DNA of 57,021 bases from JAFMIT01 sp044341215 (GTDB lineage: Bacteria; Actinomycetota; Actinomycetes; S36-B12; UBA5976), in contig JBIISC010000004.1 of assembly GCA_044341215.1 (NCBI GenBank), positions 1 through 57,021 on the forward strand, read 5' to 3'. The notes below the pieces were generated by a model. It saw nothing but the letters and a program-made list of their open reading frames with translations, did no database searches and was not told where the DNA came from. Both the position numbers and the translations under genes were made by a program. Position 1 is the first letter of the stretch, and every line of letters begins with the position of its first letter. Positions 48,812 through 57,021 of this stretch are shown piece after piece.

Positions 48812-51800
48812 TTAAGAACGTCGAACTTTAGTGACAAAGACTTCATCGGCGTCAAGGCTCACGATTACCGTTGAAAGAGGTTGACGACGAAGCCACTTAA
48901 TGGCTCGGACTCGAATCGAATCTTGGTCGTAAATTACTGGAAAACCTGTTGCCGCCAACAGTAAAGTTTTCCAAACTGGAGTTTCTTCATCAGCAATCAC
49001 CAAGCCACGGGTTGTGGTTTGATTTTGATACAGAGCGTTAAGTGTTGCTTCACCAAGATCTTCGGTGTTAATTCGCTTCACATTATCAATTGCGGCAAGT
49101 GCAGCATTGGAAATGTCATCCGGTGATCCAACTGCAATGACATCTGGTTCAGTAGCTTGCAATAGATACTGTGCTGTCTGTAGGTTTAAAAGTCCTTCCC
49201 CTGTCAATAGCAATGGCCTCTTGGTCCGAACGCTAAGTGAAGTGGCGACTGACAACTGCTGAGCATTGCTCGCATTCACCAGCACATATTTCTGGCCAGT
49301 CAAATTGGCAAGCGACTCGGCAACTAGCTGAGCAGTTTCAAATTCGTCGCTACCTGAATAACTAACAACCGTTTTGCCAGCAGATTGAAGTGCCGAAAGA
49401 ATCTCTGCATCTATTGAACCGACAACCATTACTTCTGTTACCAAGTTTGTGTTTACAAAATCCATGACTCGACTTGCATCGTTGGTGGTTTTTGTCACCA
49501 TAATCGCTGATTTATTGATTCCAGCAAGTGAAGATGCGATTGCTAAGTTGCTTTGCGATGTCGAGTTATTTTGCACCAAAACTAACTTGGTTGCAGTCGC
49601 ACCAGGAATTTTGGCAAATCCCAAACTTCTTTCGCTCAGAACAGCTTTTGAAAAACTAGGAGCGGCAGTTTCGGCAAAAGAAACTAGCGCTTTCCATATC
49701 CAAGTACTTTGTAATGAATCACCGTCTACTGACTGGACTCGGGAACGAAACTTTTCGCCAGAAATTGTGGCTGAAGCGCCACTTGTTGAAAAAGCAACTG
49801 CAGTTTTAATTCCGCCAGAAACATACCGATCAGACAAATCAAGGTAAGCGACATCTGTGAGACCAAATGCGGCTGCGAGAGTTTGTTGCGAACGCACGCG
49901 CGGACTCCAAACACTTACCGAAACTGCAGCCTCAGGCATCAAAGACCAAGGGTCTGGCACAGCGCGGTAATAAGGGCGGGCAGTTCCGCCCCAAACATCT
50001 TCATTGTTTTGCGTATAGCCACCGGTTGCTGCGGCATAGAATGTTTGAACGACTTTTCCGTTGTATTGAACGTAACTACTATGCGTTTGATCCACCGTAC
50101 TCGAATCAACTGCAGCTTTCCAACGTTCACCGCCACCGCTATTGATCTTCGACCAACCGACATAATTTTGATCTCTGATGTCATCGTAAATCATGCAATC
50201 GCATGCACCCATACGATTGTTCAAAGTACCATCACCGTTGTAGGCGCGGTTGTAAGCAAATGAACGAGCCGCAATAGCTTGTGCAATTAAAGATTCAGTT
50301 GGCCAAGAATTAGAAACTTCACCAATTCCATATATGTATTCATCATGCAAACTAACCCGGTTGGTTACTTGCATTCCTGAAACAAAGGTATCGGTGGCTT
50401 CTGCAGCTTTAATCCGTAAATTCCCGTATCTATACAACCGGCCACTAGTTGTAGTTTCATTTGGTCCGATTACTTGAATTGCAGATGGAGTTGTTCCTAA
50501 ATCTGTGTCGAACCTTGTTCCACTCCAAGTAGCAATAACTTTTGAAGTCGGCCCAAGAGTTTGATTTTTACTTGTTGCCACTGAAACTTTAATTGCATTT
50601 GCATCAAAGCTGAATGTGGCAGTTTCGTTTGCGGTGAGATTGATTTCAGATCCGCCGTCAGCAGTTAAGCGCCAAGTTCCAATATCGCCATCGACTTCAC
50701 GCAATCTCAATGTGAGACTGCGAATGCGATTTTGAAGTGAAACCCAAACGTCGGCATCGTCAACTGCAGATCCGATTTGGGAGCCACTGAAATAGAACGT
50801 CAGAATCTCGGCAGCGGTTTTCCCGGCTGTCGCCATTGCGTACGCACCCCACTGGGACATTCCAATTCCATGGCCCCAGCCACTTCCGCTAAAGGAGAAA
50901 TTCACAGGTGCGGTTAAAGCGGCAATCTCCGGCATCTCGAGTGAATCGACCACGCGAGGTGCATCACGTTTGTAGATTTCACGAGCATACGACGCAACTC
51001 GGGAATCCGAGAGGGTGGTTTGAAAATCTGTTGAAAATACCTTTTGAATATAAGGACGGGTTGCAATGTATGCCAGGTCGAAATCACTTACAGATTTACC
51101 TATCGGCCAAATTGAAACTGGATTCGCGGTCGAAACTAGATCCAGCACTGCAACAGCCGAATTCTGATCTCTCAAAAACAAGGTGTTCGGCTGCGAATCA
51201 AGCAGACCTAAAAGGTTTAGGGAAAGTTCTTTCGAATCTGCTGCAAAGACCCGAGAAAAGCCAGTAAATTTCAAGAGCACCGAGTCTGCAATATTGATTT
51301 GGTTTGCAACTGCAGTGCCGCTAGTAATTTGTAAAGTCGAAAGAATTTGTTTTGAAGTCTTGTTTCCAGTCGCAGATACCGGAATTAGTGGGACTCGCTT
51401 TGCGTTCGCAAATGCCAAACTCTGGAGCAGGGTTTTTGAATCTTGCGAATAGTTAGTCAGTACGGCAGAGCTAAAAGGTTCGCCTGTCCAACCACTCCAA
51501 AGCAGGCTAGAAAGATCTAGTACATCTGATGCGTCAAATCTCTTTATCCGAATTGAAGCCAACTTCAAGGCTTTAGCAACTTCAGTTGAAATCATCGCCT
51601 TTGACCCAACAATTTTTACCTGTGTGATTTCACGTCGTTGGATTTCTCTCCATGCGGATTTAGACAAAGTTTTACCATTAGTAGCAAGCACTATCTGATC
51701 AGTCACGGTGGCATAGTTCGTGGCGAGTGCAGCGACGCTTTTCGAATCTGGGCTATACGCAAACAATACTGCTGAGATGCTTTCCGTAGGGTTCAACTTT

Positions 51801-52306
51801 GCCGCATTGTTAATCGCAGTAATTTGGCTGCCAATTGAATTTGCACTTACAACTCTGGTTGCGTTGGTGCATAAAACTTCATTATGAGTTGCAGGATGAG
51901 ATGCGCTTACAACTTTTAAATATTGTTTTTTAACAGTACCCGACTTACTTCCAACTGAAGGTGTCACAACTACCTGGAACGGACCAGCTACTAAATCTTC
52001 TGTGACATCGGTTTCGAAACTTGCATCAAATTCCCCAGCGGCACTTTTTTCACCCATTTTTGAAACAACTGTTTCGCCAGTGCAAAGATTTACTAAATCA
52101 ACCCGCCATTTACCAGCGTTATCTAAGTTAGCTTTGATGTTTAAAGGCTCGGCTGAGAGATTCCAGACTTCTGGGGTGACTTTCACATTGTTTACATTTG
52201 GCGCTTCAACAGCAGTGGATGTCGTGACTCCAAGTAGTAATGAAAAAATTACGCCAAAGCCAACTATCGCATAAAGCTGCGAGTTCAGTTTTGGCATTGC
52301 AAACAT
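48812..52306 (-). CDS. SpoIID/LytB-domain cell-wall protein with flanking CWB2-like repeats
   Basis: A 1164-residue secreted protein. A signal peptide or anchor (MPKLNSQLYAIVGFGVIFSLLLGV) leads into a beta domain and then CWB2-like modules (about 145-430; VKIVGSKAMISTEVAKAL). The SpoIID/LytB motifs come next in permuted order: GSGWGHGIGMSQWGAYAMA first, then EVSNSWPTESLIAQAIAARSFA and AATGGYTQNNEDVWGG. A second CWB2-like set ends the protein (about 900-1090; MVVGSIDAEILSALQSAG). SpoIID enzymes cut glycan strands in sporulating bacteria; amidase activation is the other known role. ATG at 52306 follows GGAGG; the GTG at 52345 is rejected. Confidence 0.84.
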   Translation of the reverse strand: MFAMPKLNSQLYAIVGFGVIFSLLLGVTTSTAVEAPNVNNVKVTPEVWNLSAEPLNIKANLDNAGKWRVDLVNLCTGETVVSKMGEKSAAGEFDASFETDVTEDLVAGPFQVVVTPSVGSKSGTVKKQYLKVVSASHPATHNEVLCTNATRVVSANSIGSQITAINNAAKLNPTESISAVLFAYSPDSKSVAALATNYATVTDQIVLATNGKTLSKSAWREIQRREITQVKIVGSKAMISTEVAKALKLASIRIKRFDASDVLDLSSLLWSGWTGEPFSSAVLTNYSQDSKTLLQSLAFANAKRVPLIPVSATGNKTSKQILSTLQITSGTAVANQINIADSVLLKFTGFSRVFAADSKELSLNLLGLLDSQPNTLFLRDQNSAVAVLDLVSTANPVSIWPIGKSVSDFDLAYIATRPYIQKVFSTDFQTTLSDSRVASYAREIYKRDAPRVVDSLEMPEIAALTAPVNFSFSGSGWGHGIGMSQWGAYAMATAGKTAAEILTFYFSGSQIGSAVDDADVWVSLQNRIRSLTLRLREVDGDIGTWRLTADGGSEINLTANETATFSFDANAIKVSVATSKNQTLGPTSKVIATWSGTRFDTDLGTTPSAIQVIGPNETTTSGRLYRYGNLRIKAAEATDTFVSGMQVTNRVSLHDEYIYGIGEVSNSWPTESLIAQAIAARSFAYNRAYNGDGTLNNRMGACDCMIYDDIRDQNYVGWSKINSGGGERWKAAVDSSTVDQTHSSYVQYNGKVVQTFYAAATGGYTQNNEDVWGGTARPYYRAVPDPWSLMPEAAVSVSVWSPRVRSQQTLAAAFGLTDVAYLDLSDRYVSGGIKTAVAFSTSGASATISGEKFRSRVQSVDGDSLQSTWIWKALVSFAETAAPSFSKAVLSERSLGFAKIPGATATKLVLVQNNSTSQSNLAIASSLAGINKSAIMVTKTTNDASRVMDFVNTNLVTEVMVVGSIDAEILSALQSAGKTVVSYSGSDEFETAQLVAESLANLTGQKYVLVNASNAQQLSVATSLSVRTKRPLLLTGEGLLNLQTAQYLLQATEPDVIAVGSPDDISNAALAAIDNVKRINTEDLGEATLNALYQNQTTTRGLVIADEETPVWKTLLLAATGFPVIYDQDSIRVRAIKWLRRQPLSTVIVSLDADEVFVTKVRRS

Positions 52307-52396
52307 TTGAAATTTACCTCCAGGCGCAGGGGAAGGATGCACCAATCAGCCCATTTTGCCTCAAAATGACGCTTAACTCGTGATGAATTGCGCAGG

Positions 52397-52406
52397 AACC
52401 GCGGTT
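52397..52406. promoter_or_regulatory. Palindrome AACCGCGGTT in the divergent promoter region
   Basis: A perfect ten-base palindrome near the middle of the 174-base gap between the SpoIID-type gene and the LCP gene. It could bind a shared regulator of the two wall genes; this is speculative. Nothing else clear is visible in the gap. Confidence 0.3.
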
Positions 52407-52480
52407 AAATAGTGCAGAAATGTCCAAGTACCCCAATATCGCAATTTTTGGCAGGTGCCCAACAGGTTTTGGGGCAGAAT

Positions 52481-53899
52481 ATGTCTCCTGATGCTAAGGA
52501 AAATCCTGCCTTGAAAATTGCTCGTTTTGCCCGAATAGCCGCTATCGGTGTGCTAATTGCCACCGTAGTTAGCGGTGGTGCGATTACTTATATCAATTCA
52601 GCAGTTGGAAACATCAAAACTCAGAATGTTGATGATCAACTCGGACCTGATCGCCCAGAACCTGGTCCGGCCATCAACCTCTTGTTGATTGGTTCTGATA
52701 CTCGATCTGGACAGGGAAAAGGATTTGGCCACGTAGGTCAATTTGGCGGTCAACGTTCTGACACAAATATCTTGGTTCATATTTCTGAAAATCGTGACTG
52801 GGCAACCGCAGTCAGCATTCCGCGTGACACATCAGTAGATATGCCAGATTGCACCCGCGAAGATGGAACCATTTCTAAAGGCTATAACGGGCGATTCAAT
52901 GAAGCATTTGGTCGCGGTGGCGCAGCTTGTGTTATCAAAACAATTGAAACTCTCACTGACATAAAGATTGATCACTTCATCATCATTGACTTCACTGGAT
53001 TTAAAAATGTAGTAGATGCAATCGATGGCGTAGACGTTTGTTTAACTGCGGCAGTCAATGATAAGAAAAGTCATTTGAATTTACCAAAAGGTGTTTCCAC
53101 AATTTTTGGTAAAACTGCACTCGCCTTTGTTCGAGCACGCGAGAGCCTTGCCGATGGTGGCGATATTTCACGTATTCGTCGTCAACAAGACTTCTTGGCC
53201 TCAATGGTTCGAAAAGCAACCAGCAAAGGCACTTTGCTAAATCCTTTTAAAGTAACGGCCTTGATTAAAGCGGTAACCGGTTCCCTAACAACAGATGAAG
53301 CCCTTGGCTCGGTTGATGGACTAAAAGAACTTGCATTCAACATGCAAGAACTCAAACCAAGCAGTGTTCGATTTATCACTGCGCCATGGAAGCCAGATCC
53401 AAACAACTGGGTGAAAGTTGTCTTCTCAGAAAAAGCTACTGAGCTTTGGACAGCACTTAAGAGTGACACTCAATGGCCAACTCCACCAGATAATGGTCCT
53501 GACGGAAATCCCTTGACCGTGGATCCAAACGATGTTTATCTGGCAGTTTTAAATGCAACTGAGACAAGCGGTTTAGCATCCGACAAAGCAAAATTGTTTG
53601 CAACTCTCGGTTACAACGTTAAGGGCACAGCCAATGCGCCAGTTGCACTTGGTGAAGAAACCGCAATTTATGCAATTAAAGGTAAAGAAAAACAAGCCCA
53701 AACTTTGGCCACCGCTATAGGAATTACGAAAATAAAGATTCTGAAGAAACAAGGCACCTTGCCAGCAGGTTTGGTGGTTGTAGTTGGAACCGATTGGATC
53801 GATCCAAAAGCAGTCAAAGTTAAAACCAAAGCATCTTCAACTTTGTATGGACCTACTGAAGGCCGAGCAGCTGACGAAACTGACTGTTCACCAGCCTAA
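52481..53899 (+). CDS. LytR-CpsA-Psr (LCP) family ligase with LytR_C domain
   Basis: Transfers lipid-linked glycans to peptidoglycan outside the membrane. One N-terminal helix (about 18-42), then the LCP domain: LLLIGSDTR, RSDTNILVHI, SIPRDTSVD with the key Arg 115, FNEAFGRGGA, and the arginine-rich ISRIRRQQDFLASMV. A C-terminal LytR_C domain (about 355-450, VLNATETSGLASDKAKLFATLG) follows. The 472 residues are typical. The ATG at 52481 has only a weak site (GGGGCAG); a GTG at 52412 in frame is possible. It stands next to glycosyltransferase genes and opposite the SpoIID-type protein. Confidence 0.92.
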   Translation: MSPDAKENPALKIARFARIAAIGVLIATVVSGGAITYINSAVGNIKTQNVDDQLGPDRPEPGPAINLLLIGSDTRSGQGKGFGHVGQFGGQRSDTNILVHISENRDWATAVSIPRDTSVDMPDCTREDGTISKGYNGRFNEAFGRGGAACVIKTIETLTDIKIDHFIIIDFTGFKNVVDAIDGVDVCLTAAVNDKKSHLNLPKGVSTIFGKTALAFVRARESLADGGDISRIRRQQDFLASMVRKATSKGTLLNPFKVTALIKAVTGSLTTDEALGSVDGLKELAFNMQELKPSSVRFITAPWKPDPNNWVKVVFSEKATELWTALKSDTQWPTPPDNGPDGNPLTVDPNDVYLAVLNATETSGLASDKAKLFATLGYNVKGTANAPVALGEETAIYAIKGKEKQAQTLATAIGITKIKILKKQGTLPAGLVVVVGTDWIDPKAVKVKTKASSTLYGPTEGRAADETDCSPA

Positions 53900-53903
53900 A
53901 TCT

Positions 53904-54890
53904 TTATTTGTCCGGGCTTGTTAAAAAGCCCCAACCCCAAGCCATGTGCATTGTTGCTAGTGCGAGTGGAATCAATAATCTAGTTTTAAAGTCAACATTT
54001 CTCGCAATAAACAATCCAATGAATTTAACTGCTGCAATATAAAGCAACGGAATTCCTAGTCCCAATATCCAACAAGTATTCGTGACCAATCCGGATAGTC
54101 CAACAATTAGTCCGATTGCGTTAGCTAGTAATGCAGTTGGTGGCGCGAAATATCGAAGCGCATGCAAACCTATTGCAGTTTCTGGGTGCATTTTCATAAC
54201 GCGTCTGCGCCATTGACCGTATTGCAAATACTGCTTAGCCAATGTGCCAACGGTTCTACGCGGGCGATAGGTAACTTTGAGAGCTGGATTGAACCAAATC
54301 TTTCCACCAGTTTTTCGAATCCGATGATTCATTTCCCAATCTTGTGCCCGCGTCATAGCTGGGTCATAGCCACCAACTCGGTCTAATGCCGATTTCTTAA
54401 AGCAACCCAAATAAACAGTTTCAACTTCACCTTCACTTCCACCAACATGGAAGGCAGCAGCTCCTACTCCTAGTTTGGAAGTCATCGCCCAGGCAACTGC
54501 CTTTTGAAAAGTGCTCTCTCCTTGCGCGTCCATGATGCCGCCAACATTGTCAGCGCCGGTTCGATGCAAAGTTTCTACTGCAAGTGAAACATAATTGCTG
54601 GGAAGTAATGCATGGCCATCACACCTGACAACAACTTCGCCAGTTGCTACTTCAATTGCACAGTTGAGCGCATCCGGTGTGCGACCGGTCTGGTTCATTA
54701 CAACAACAACTTTGGGATTTTTAGCAGCTAATTCGCGGGCTATCTCTTCGGTGCGATCAATACTTGGCCCAACCGACAAAATAACTTGCTGAAGGTTTGA
54801 GTAATCCTGATTCAACGAGGCTTCAACAACCTGAGCTAAATACCGTTCTTCATTGAGTACCGGAATCATGATGCTGACAGTTGGTTGCAT
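53904..54890 (-). CDS. Family 2 glycosyltransferase (ExoA-like) with C-terminal helices
   Basis: A 328-residue GT2 enzyme. VSIMIPVLNEERYLAQVVEASLNQDY is the GT-A opening, VVVRCDGHALLPSNYV the metal DxD-like site, and TRAQDWEMNHRIRKTGGKIWF the acceptor EDxE-like region. Two or three membrane helices fill the end (about 240-320). It is most like ExoA/succinoglycan-type transferases. The product sugar is unknown; the LCP gene facing it suggests a wall polymer. The start is ATG at 54890 (TGATG overlap) or GTG at 54893 (GTGA). Confidence 0.85.
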   Translation of the reverse strand: MQPTVSIMIPVLNEERYLAQVVEASLNQDYSNLQQVILSVGPSIDRTEEIARELAAKNPKVVVVMNQTGRTPDALNCAIEVATGEVVVRCDGHALLPSNYVSLAVETLHRTGADNVGGIMDAQGESTFQKAVAWAMTSKLGVGAAAFHVGGSEGEVETVYLGCFKKSALDRVGGYDPAMTRAQDWEMNHRIRKTGGKIWFNPALKVTYRPRRTVGTLAKQYLQYGQWRRRVMKMHPETAIGLHALRYFAPPTALLANAIGLIVGLSGLVTNTCWILGLGIPLLYIAAVKFIGLFIARNVDFKTRLLIPLALATMHMAWGWGFLTSPDK

Positions 54891-55318
54891 CACTTACCTA
54901 ACTTTCGCCACTCAATTGCTGGGCATTTATTCATTACAACTTGCATGCCAGAGTCAATGGCTCGTCTAGCCGCATCTTCATCAACGATTTCTAGTTGCAT
55001 CCAAATAGCTGGCAGTTTCAATGCGATTGCCTCATCTGCAATCTGTCCCACACGTTTTGCTGCTACGAAACAATCCACTACATCAATCTCATGGCCATCG
55101 GCAATTGCTGCGGTTAATGACGTGTATCCCTTTTCGCCGTGAACAACTTCAGCGCGTGGATGGATTGGAATAATTTTCTTGCCATGCTTTTGTAAGATTT
55201 TTGCTACGCCGTATGCAGGTTTAGTTTCATCTTGCCCAAGACCTACAACTGCCCAAGTTTTTGCAGAATTAAGAATTTGTTCTGCTATTTCATCAGTTCC
55301 ATAAAGGTTGGTTTGCAT
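54890..55318 (-). CDS. CoA-binding protein (YccU/DUF-type, CoA_binding_2)
   Basis: A 142-residue single Rossmann domain of the CoA_binding_2 family: TWAVVGLGQDETKPAYGVAKILQKHGKKIIPIHPRAE, then VDCFVAAKRVGQIADEAIALKLPAIWMQLEIVDEDAARRAIDSGMQVVMNKCPAIEW in outline. Related proteins bind CoA or similar, but the function is not known. It overlaps purE by one base (TAATG) and the glycosyltransferase by three or one, so it is in the purK-purE message. Confidence 0.87.
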   Translation of the reverse strand: MQTNLYGTDEIAEQILNSAKTWAVVGLGQDETKPAYGVAKILQKHGKKIIPIHPRAEVVHGEKGYTSLTAAIADGHEIDVVDCFVAAKRVGQIADEAIALKLPAIWMQLEIVDEDAARRAIDSGMQVVMNKCPAIEWRKLGK

Positions 55319-55836
55319 TAATTTGTGAATCCTGGGGTTTGGCGCTTGCGCCGAACCACTTCGCCTTTGGCTTTTGCTTGGCTTTCGAGGTCTTGCATGT
55401 ATGAATTCATTTTCTCTGCCAAAGCTGCATCACTTGTGGCAAGGATTTTAACTGCCAACAAACCGGCATTCTTTGAATTACCAATTCCGACAGTTGCGAC
55501 TGGAACGCCACTAGGCATTTGAACAATTGAAAGCAGGGAGTCCATGCCATCTAATTGCGATAATGGAACTGGAACTCCGATTACTGGCAAAGAAGTTGCT
55601 GATGCGATCATCCCTGGCAGATGAGCCGCTCCACCTGCACCGGCAATGATTACTTTAATTCCGCGCGCCTGTGCATTCTTTGCAAAATCCAACATTGCTT
55701 GTGGCATGCGATGTGCTGAAACCACATCAGTTTCATGTGCAATTGAAAAGTCTTCGAGTATCTGTGATGCCGCTTCCATAGTTGGCCAGTCAGAATCGCT
55801 GCCCATCACGATTGAAACGAGTGGTTTTTCGCTCAT
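55318..55836 (-). CDS. purE: N5-carboxyaminoimidazole ribonucleotide mutase
   Basis: Class I PurE that moves the carboxyl group from N5 to C4 in purine synthesis, using the PurK product. SIVMGSDSDWPTM (9-21) opens the active site, with VSAHRMPQ and the IIAGAGGAAHLPGMIAS loop. The length is 172 residues. The start follows the purK stop by two bases, with SD sequence inside purK's end (GAGG), and its stop overlaps the next gene as TAATG. Confidence 0.96.
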   Translation of the reverse strand: MSEKPLVSIVMGSDSDWPTMEAASQILEDFSIAHETDVVSAHRMPQAMLDFAKNAQARGIKVIIAGAGGAAHLPGMIASATSLPVIGVPVPLSQLDGMDSLLSIVQMPSGVPVATVGIGNSKNAGLLAVKILATSDAALAEKMNSYMQDLESQAKAKGEVVRRKRQTPGFTN

Positions 55837-55838
55837 CT

Positions 55839-56996
55839 TTACTCCTCGATATTTCCAATTAGGTAGTCCGCTGCATGTTGAGCCCGCCGCAAAGCATCTT
55901 CGAGATCTTCACTGCTCACATTTACATGCCCAATTTTGCGCCCTTTTCGCACTTCTTTGCCGTACATATGAATTTTCACGTGTGGGTCGCGCGCCATACA
56001 GTGTTTGAACGCATGAAACATGTCTGAGAAATCTCCGCCAATAACGTTGACCATCACGGTCCACTCAGATTTAGCTTTTGGTGAACCAAGTGGAAGGTCC
56101 AATACAGCACGCAAATGATTTTCAAATTGACTTGTAATTGCACCATCTATCGACCAGTGGCCGCTGTTGTGCGGTCGCATAGCTAATTCATTTACCAATA
56201 TTTCAGATCCGGTATCAAAAAGTTCCACTGCTAGCATTCCGGTAACATCAAGTGCATCTGCAATCTGCATAGCAACTCGTTGAGCTTCAACTGCACGTTC
56301 TGGGTCCAAGTTTGGAGCTGGTGCGATCACAACTGAACACATGCCCTCTTTTTGTTGAGTTTCAACAACTGGGTAGGCAATCATCTGTGGATGTGGTGAA
56401 CGTGCAACTTGCGCACTTAATTCCCGTTCGAATGGAATGAATTCTTCGGCCAGCCACTGCACATCTGATCCAAGAGGTTGCGAAAGTAAATCTGCAAGTT
56501 CAGTTTCATCTTTACAAACCCAAACACCGCGTCCGTCATAGCCACCGCGCGAGACTTTGATGATGAATGGGTAGCTAACAACATTTGCAAATTCGACACC
56601 ATCTGAAATTGAATTCAAAACTTTCCACTTTGGTTGTTTGATTTCAAGGCTTTCAAGTTTTTGTCTCATTAAAACTTTGTCTTGCGCGTGTGCAAGTGCT
56701 TTTGAACCTGGGCGAACTACAACTCCACGACTTTCTAAGTCTCTGATGATCTCAAGTGGCACATGCTCATGATCGAAAGTGACCACATCAGCACCGATGG
56801 CAATTTTCTCGATTGCTGCTGCATCGTCATGTTGACCAATAAATATTTCGCCAACTACTTGGGCAGCGCTCTCAGTTGGGCTTTGAGAAAGTACTCGTAA
56901 CTCGACCCCCAGCGCGATAGCAGCTTGTTGGGTCATACGCGACAACTGGCCTCCGCCAATCATCACAACGGTGGGAAATCCGTGCGCTTTTGCCAC
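55839..56996 (-). CDS. purK: 5-(Carboxyamino)imidazole ribonucleotide synthase
   Basis: ATP-grasp enzyme that makes N5-CAIR from AIR, ATP and bicarbonate for PurE. The N-terminal fold is VVMIGGGQLSRMTQQAA (10-26), the ATP-binding segment PFIIKVSRGGYDGRGVWVC, EEFIPFERELSAQVAR, and the Mg site VNELAMRPHNSGHWSIDG (about 268-285). The 385 residues match the family. GTG at 56996 is preceded by TAGGCT six bases away, a leaderless start; the -35 is beyond the window edge. Confidence 0.95.
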   Translation of the reverse strand: MAKAHGFPTVVMIGGGQLSRMTQQAAIALGVELRVLSQSPTESAAQVVGEIFIGQHDDAAAIEKIAIGADVVTFDHEHVPLEIIRDLESRGVVVRPGSKALAHAQDKVLMRQKLESLEIKQPKWKVLNSISDGVEFANVVSYPFIIKVSRGGYDGRGVWVCKDETELADLLSQPLGSDVQWLAEEFIPFERELSAQVARSPHPQMIAYPVVETQQKEGMCSVVIAPAPNLDPERAVEAQRVAMQIADALDVTGMLAVELFDTGSEILVNELAMRPHNSGHWSIDGAITSQFENHLRAVLDLPLGSPKAKSEWTVMVNVIGGDFSDMFHAFKHCMARDPHVKIHMYGKEVRKGRKIGHVNVSSEDLEDALRRAQHAADYLIGNIEE

Positions 56997-57002
56997 AGCC
57001 CA

Positions 57003-57008
57003 AGCCTA
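57003..57008 (-). promoter_or_regulatory. -10 box of purK (leaderless start)
   Basis: TAGGCT followed by TGGGCT and GTG. The -35 region would lie outside the window. Confidence 0.45.
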
Positions 57009-57021
57009 AACGAATTTTGAG

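Noticed and set aside
1..57021. Mobile elements, CRISPR arrays, tRNA or rRNA genes, toxin-antitoxin or phage-defence genes
   Set aside because: I looked for transposase motifs, spaced direct repeats, cloverleaf sequences and defence-type domains and found none that could be supported.

Overview
The window looks like a compact, AT-leaning chromosome segment from an Actinomycetota bacterium. Evidence is the MtrA-MtrB-LpqB cassette, WhiB, DUF3499, a GlgE-type glycogen cluster, actinobacterial SecA, and gene order matching what I remember of Mycobacterium tuberculosis in three blocks (roughly Rv3001c-Rv3029c, Rv1324-Rv1328 and Rv3240c-Rv3276c). The small spacers, frequent 1- and 4-base gene overlaps, AT-rich codons and shortened proteins suggest a streamlined freshwater lineage such as Nanopelagicales (acI). 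That placement is inference. I see no rRNA, tRNA, CRISPR, phage, insertion sequence or attachment site, and no gene-free stretch longer than 300 bases. The longest are the 220-base ilvB leader and divergent promoter regions of about 130-175 bases.

Layout. 1-600: 3' part of a hemolysin III-family membrane protein. 683-5924 (minus): ilvD, then ilvB-ilvN-ilvC for valine/isoleucine synthesis, with a 9-codon Ile/Val leader peptide and attenuator before ilvB. 6025-15061 (minus): a fused, shortened ETF, cysteine desulfurase, mnmA, ligA, gatC-gatA-gatB (sulfur transfer to tRNA, DNA ligation, indirect Gln/Asn-tRNA amidation). 15235-24335: glgX, glgP, glgE, glgB (glycogen build-up and breakdown). 24338-29484 (minus): secA, two alpha/beta hydrolases, and a thioredoxin-fold/helical-repeat protein. 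29572-31337: a YcaQ-like DNA glycosylase facing a LuxR-type regulator.

31482-36085 (minus): mtrA-mtrB-lpqB and comF. 36145-37080: a membrane protein ending at a perfect 20-bp terminator shared with ahcY. 37173-42719 (minus): DUF3499, phosphomannomutase, a 50-residue Trm112-like protein, an SIS-domain sugar isomerase, a cation efflux protein and ahcY. 42780-52306 (minus): a large SpoIID/cell-wall-binding protein, GDP-mannose pyrophosphorylase, whiB, a giant membrane glycosyltransferase and DUF5719, a cell-envelope block. 52481-54890: an LCP ligase facing a second glycosyltransferase. 54890-56996 (minus): purK-purE and a CoA-binding protein.

The most informative signals beyond the gene list are: the ilvB leader-peptide attenuator; a recurring leaderless-start pattern (a -10 box of TAnnnT type six or seven bases before ATG/GTG) at ten starts; a miniaturised single-chain ETF missing canonical flavin-site arginines; and a 1164-residue wall protein with SpoIID motifs between two sets of wall-binding-like repeats.
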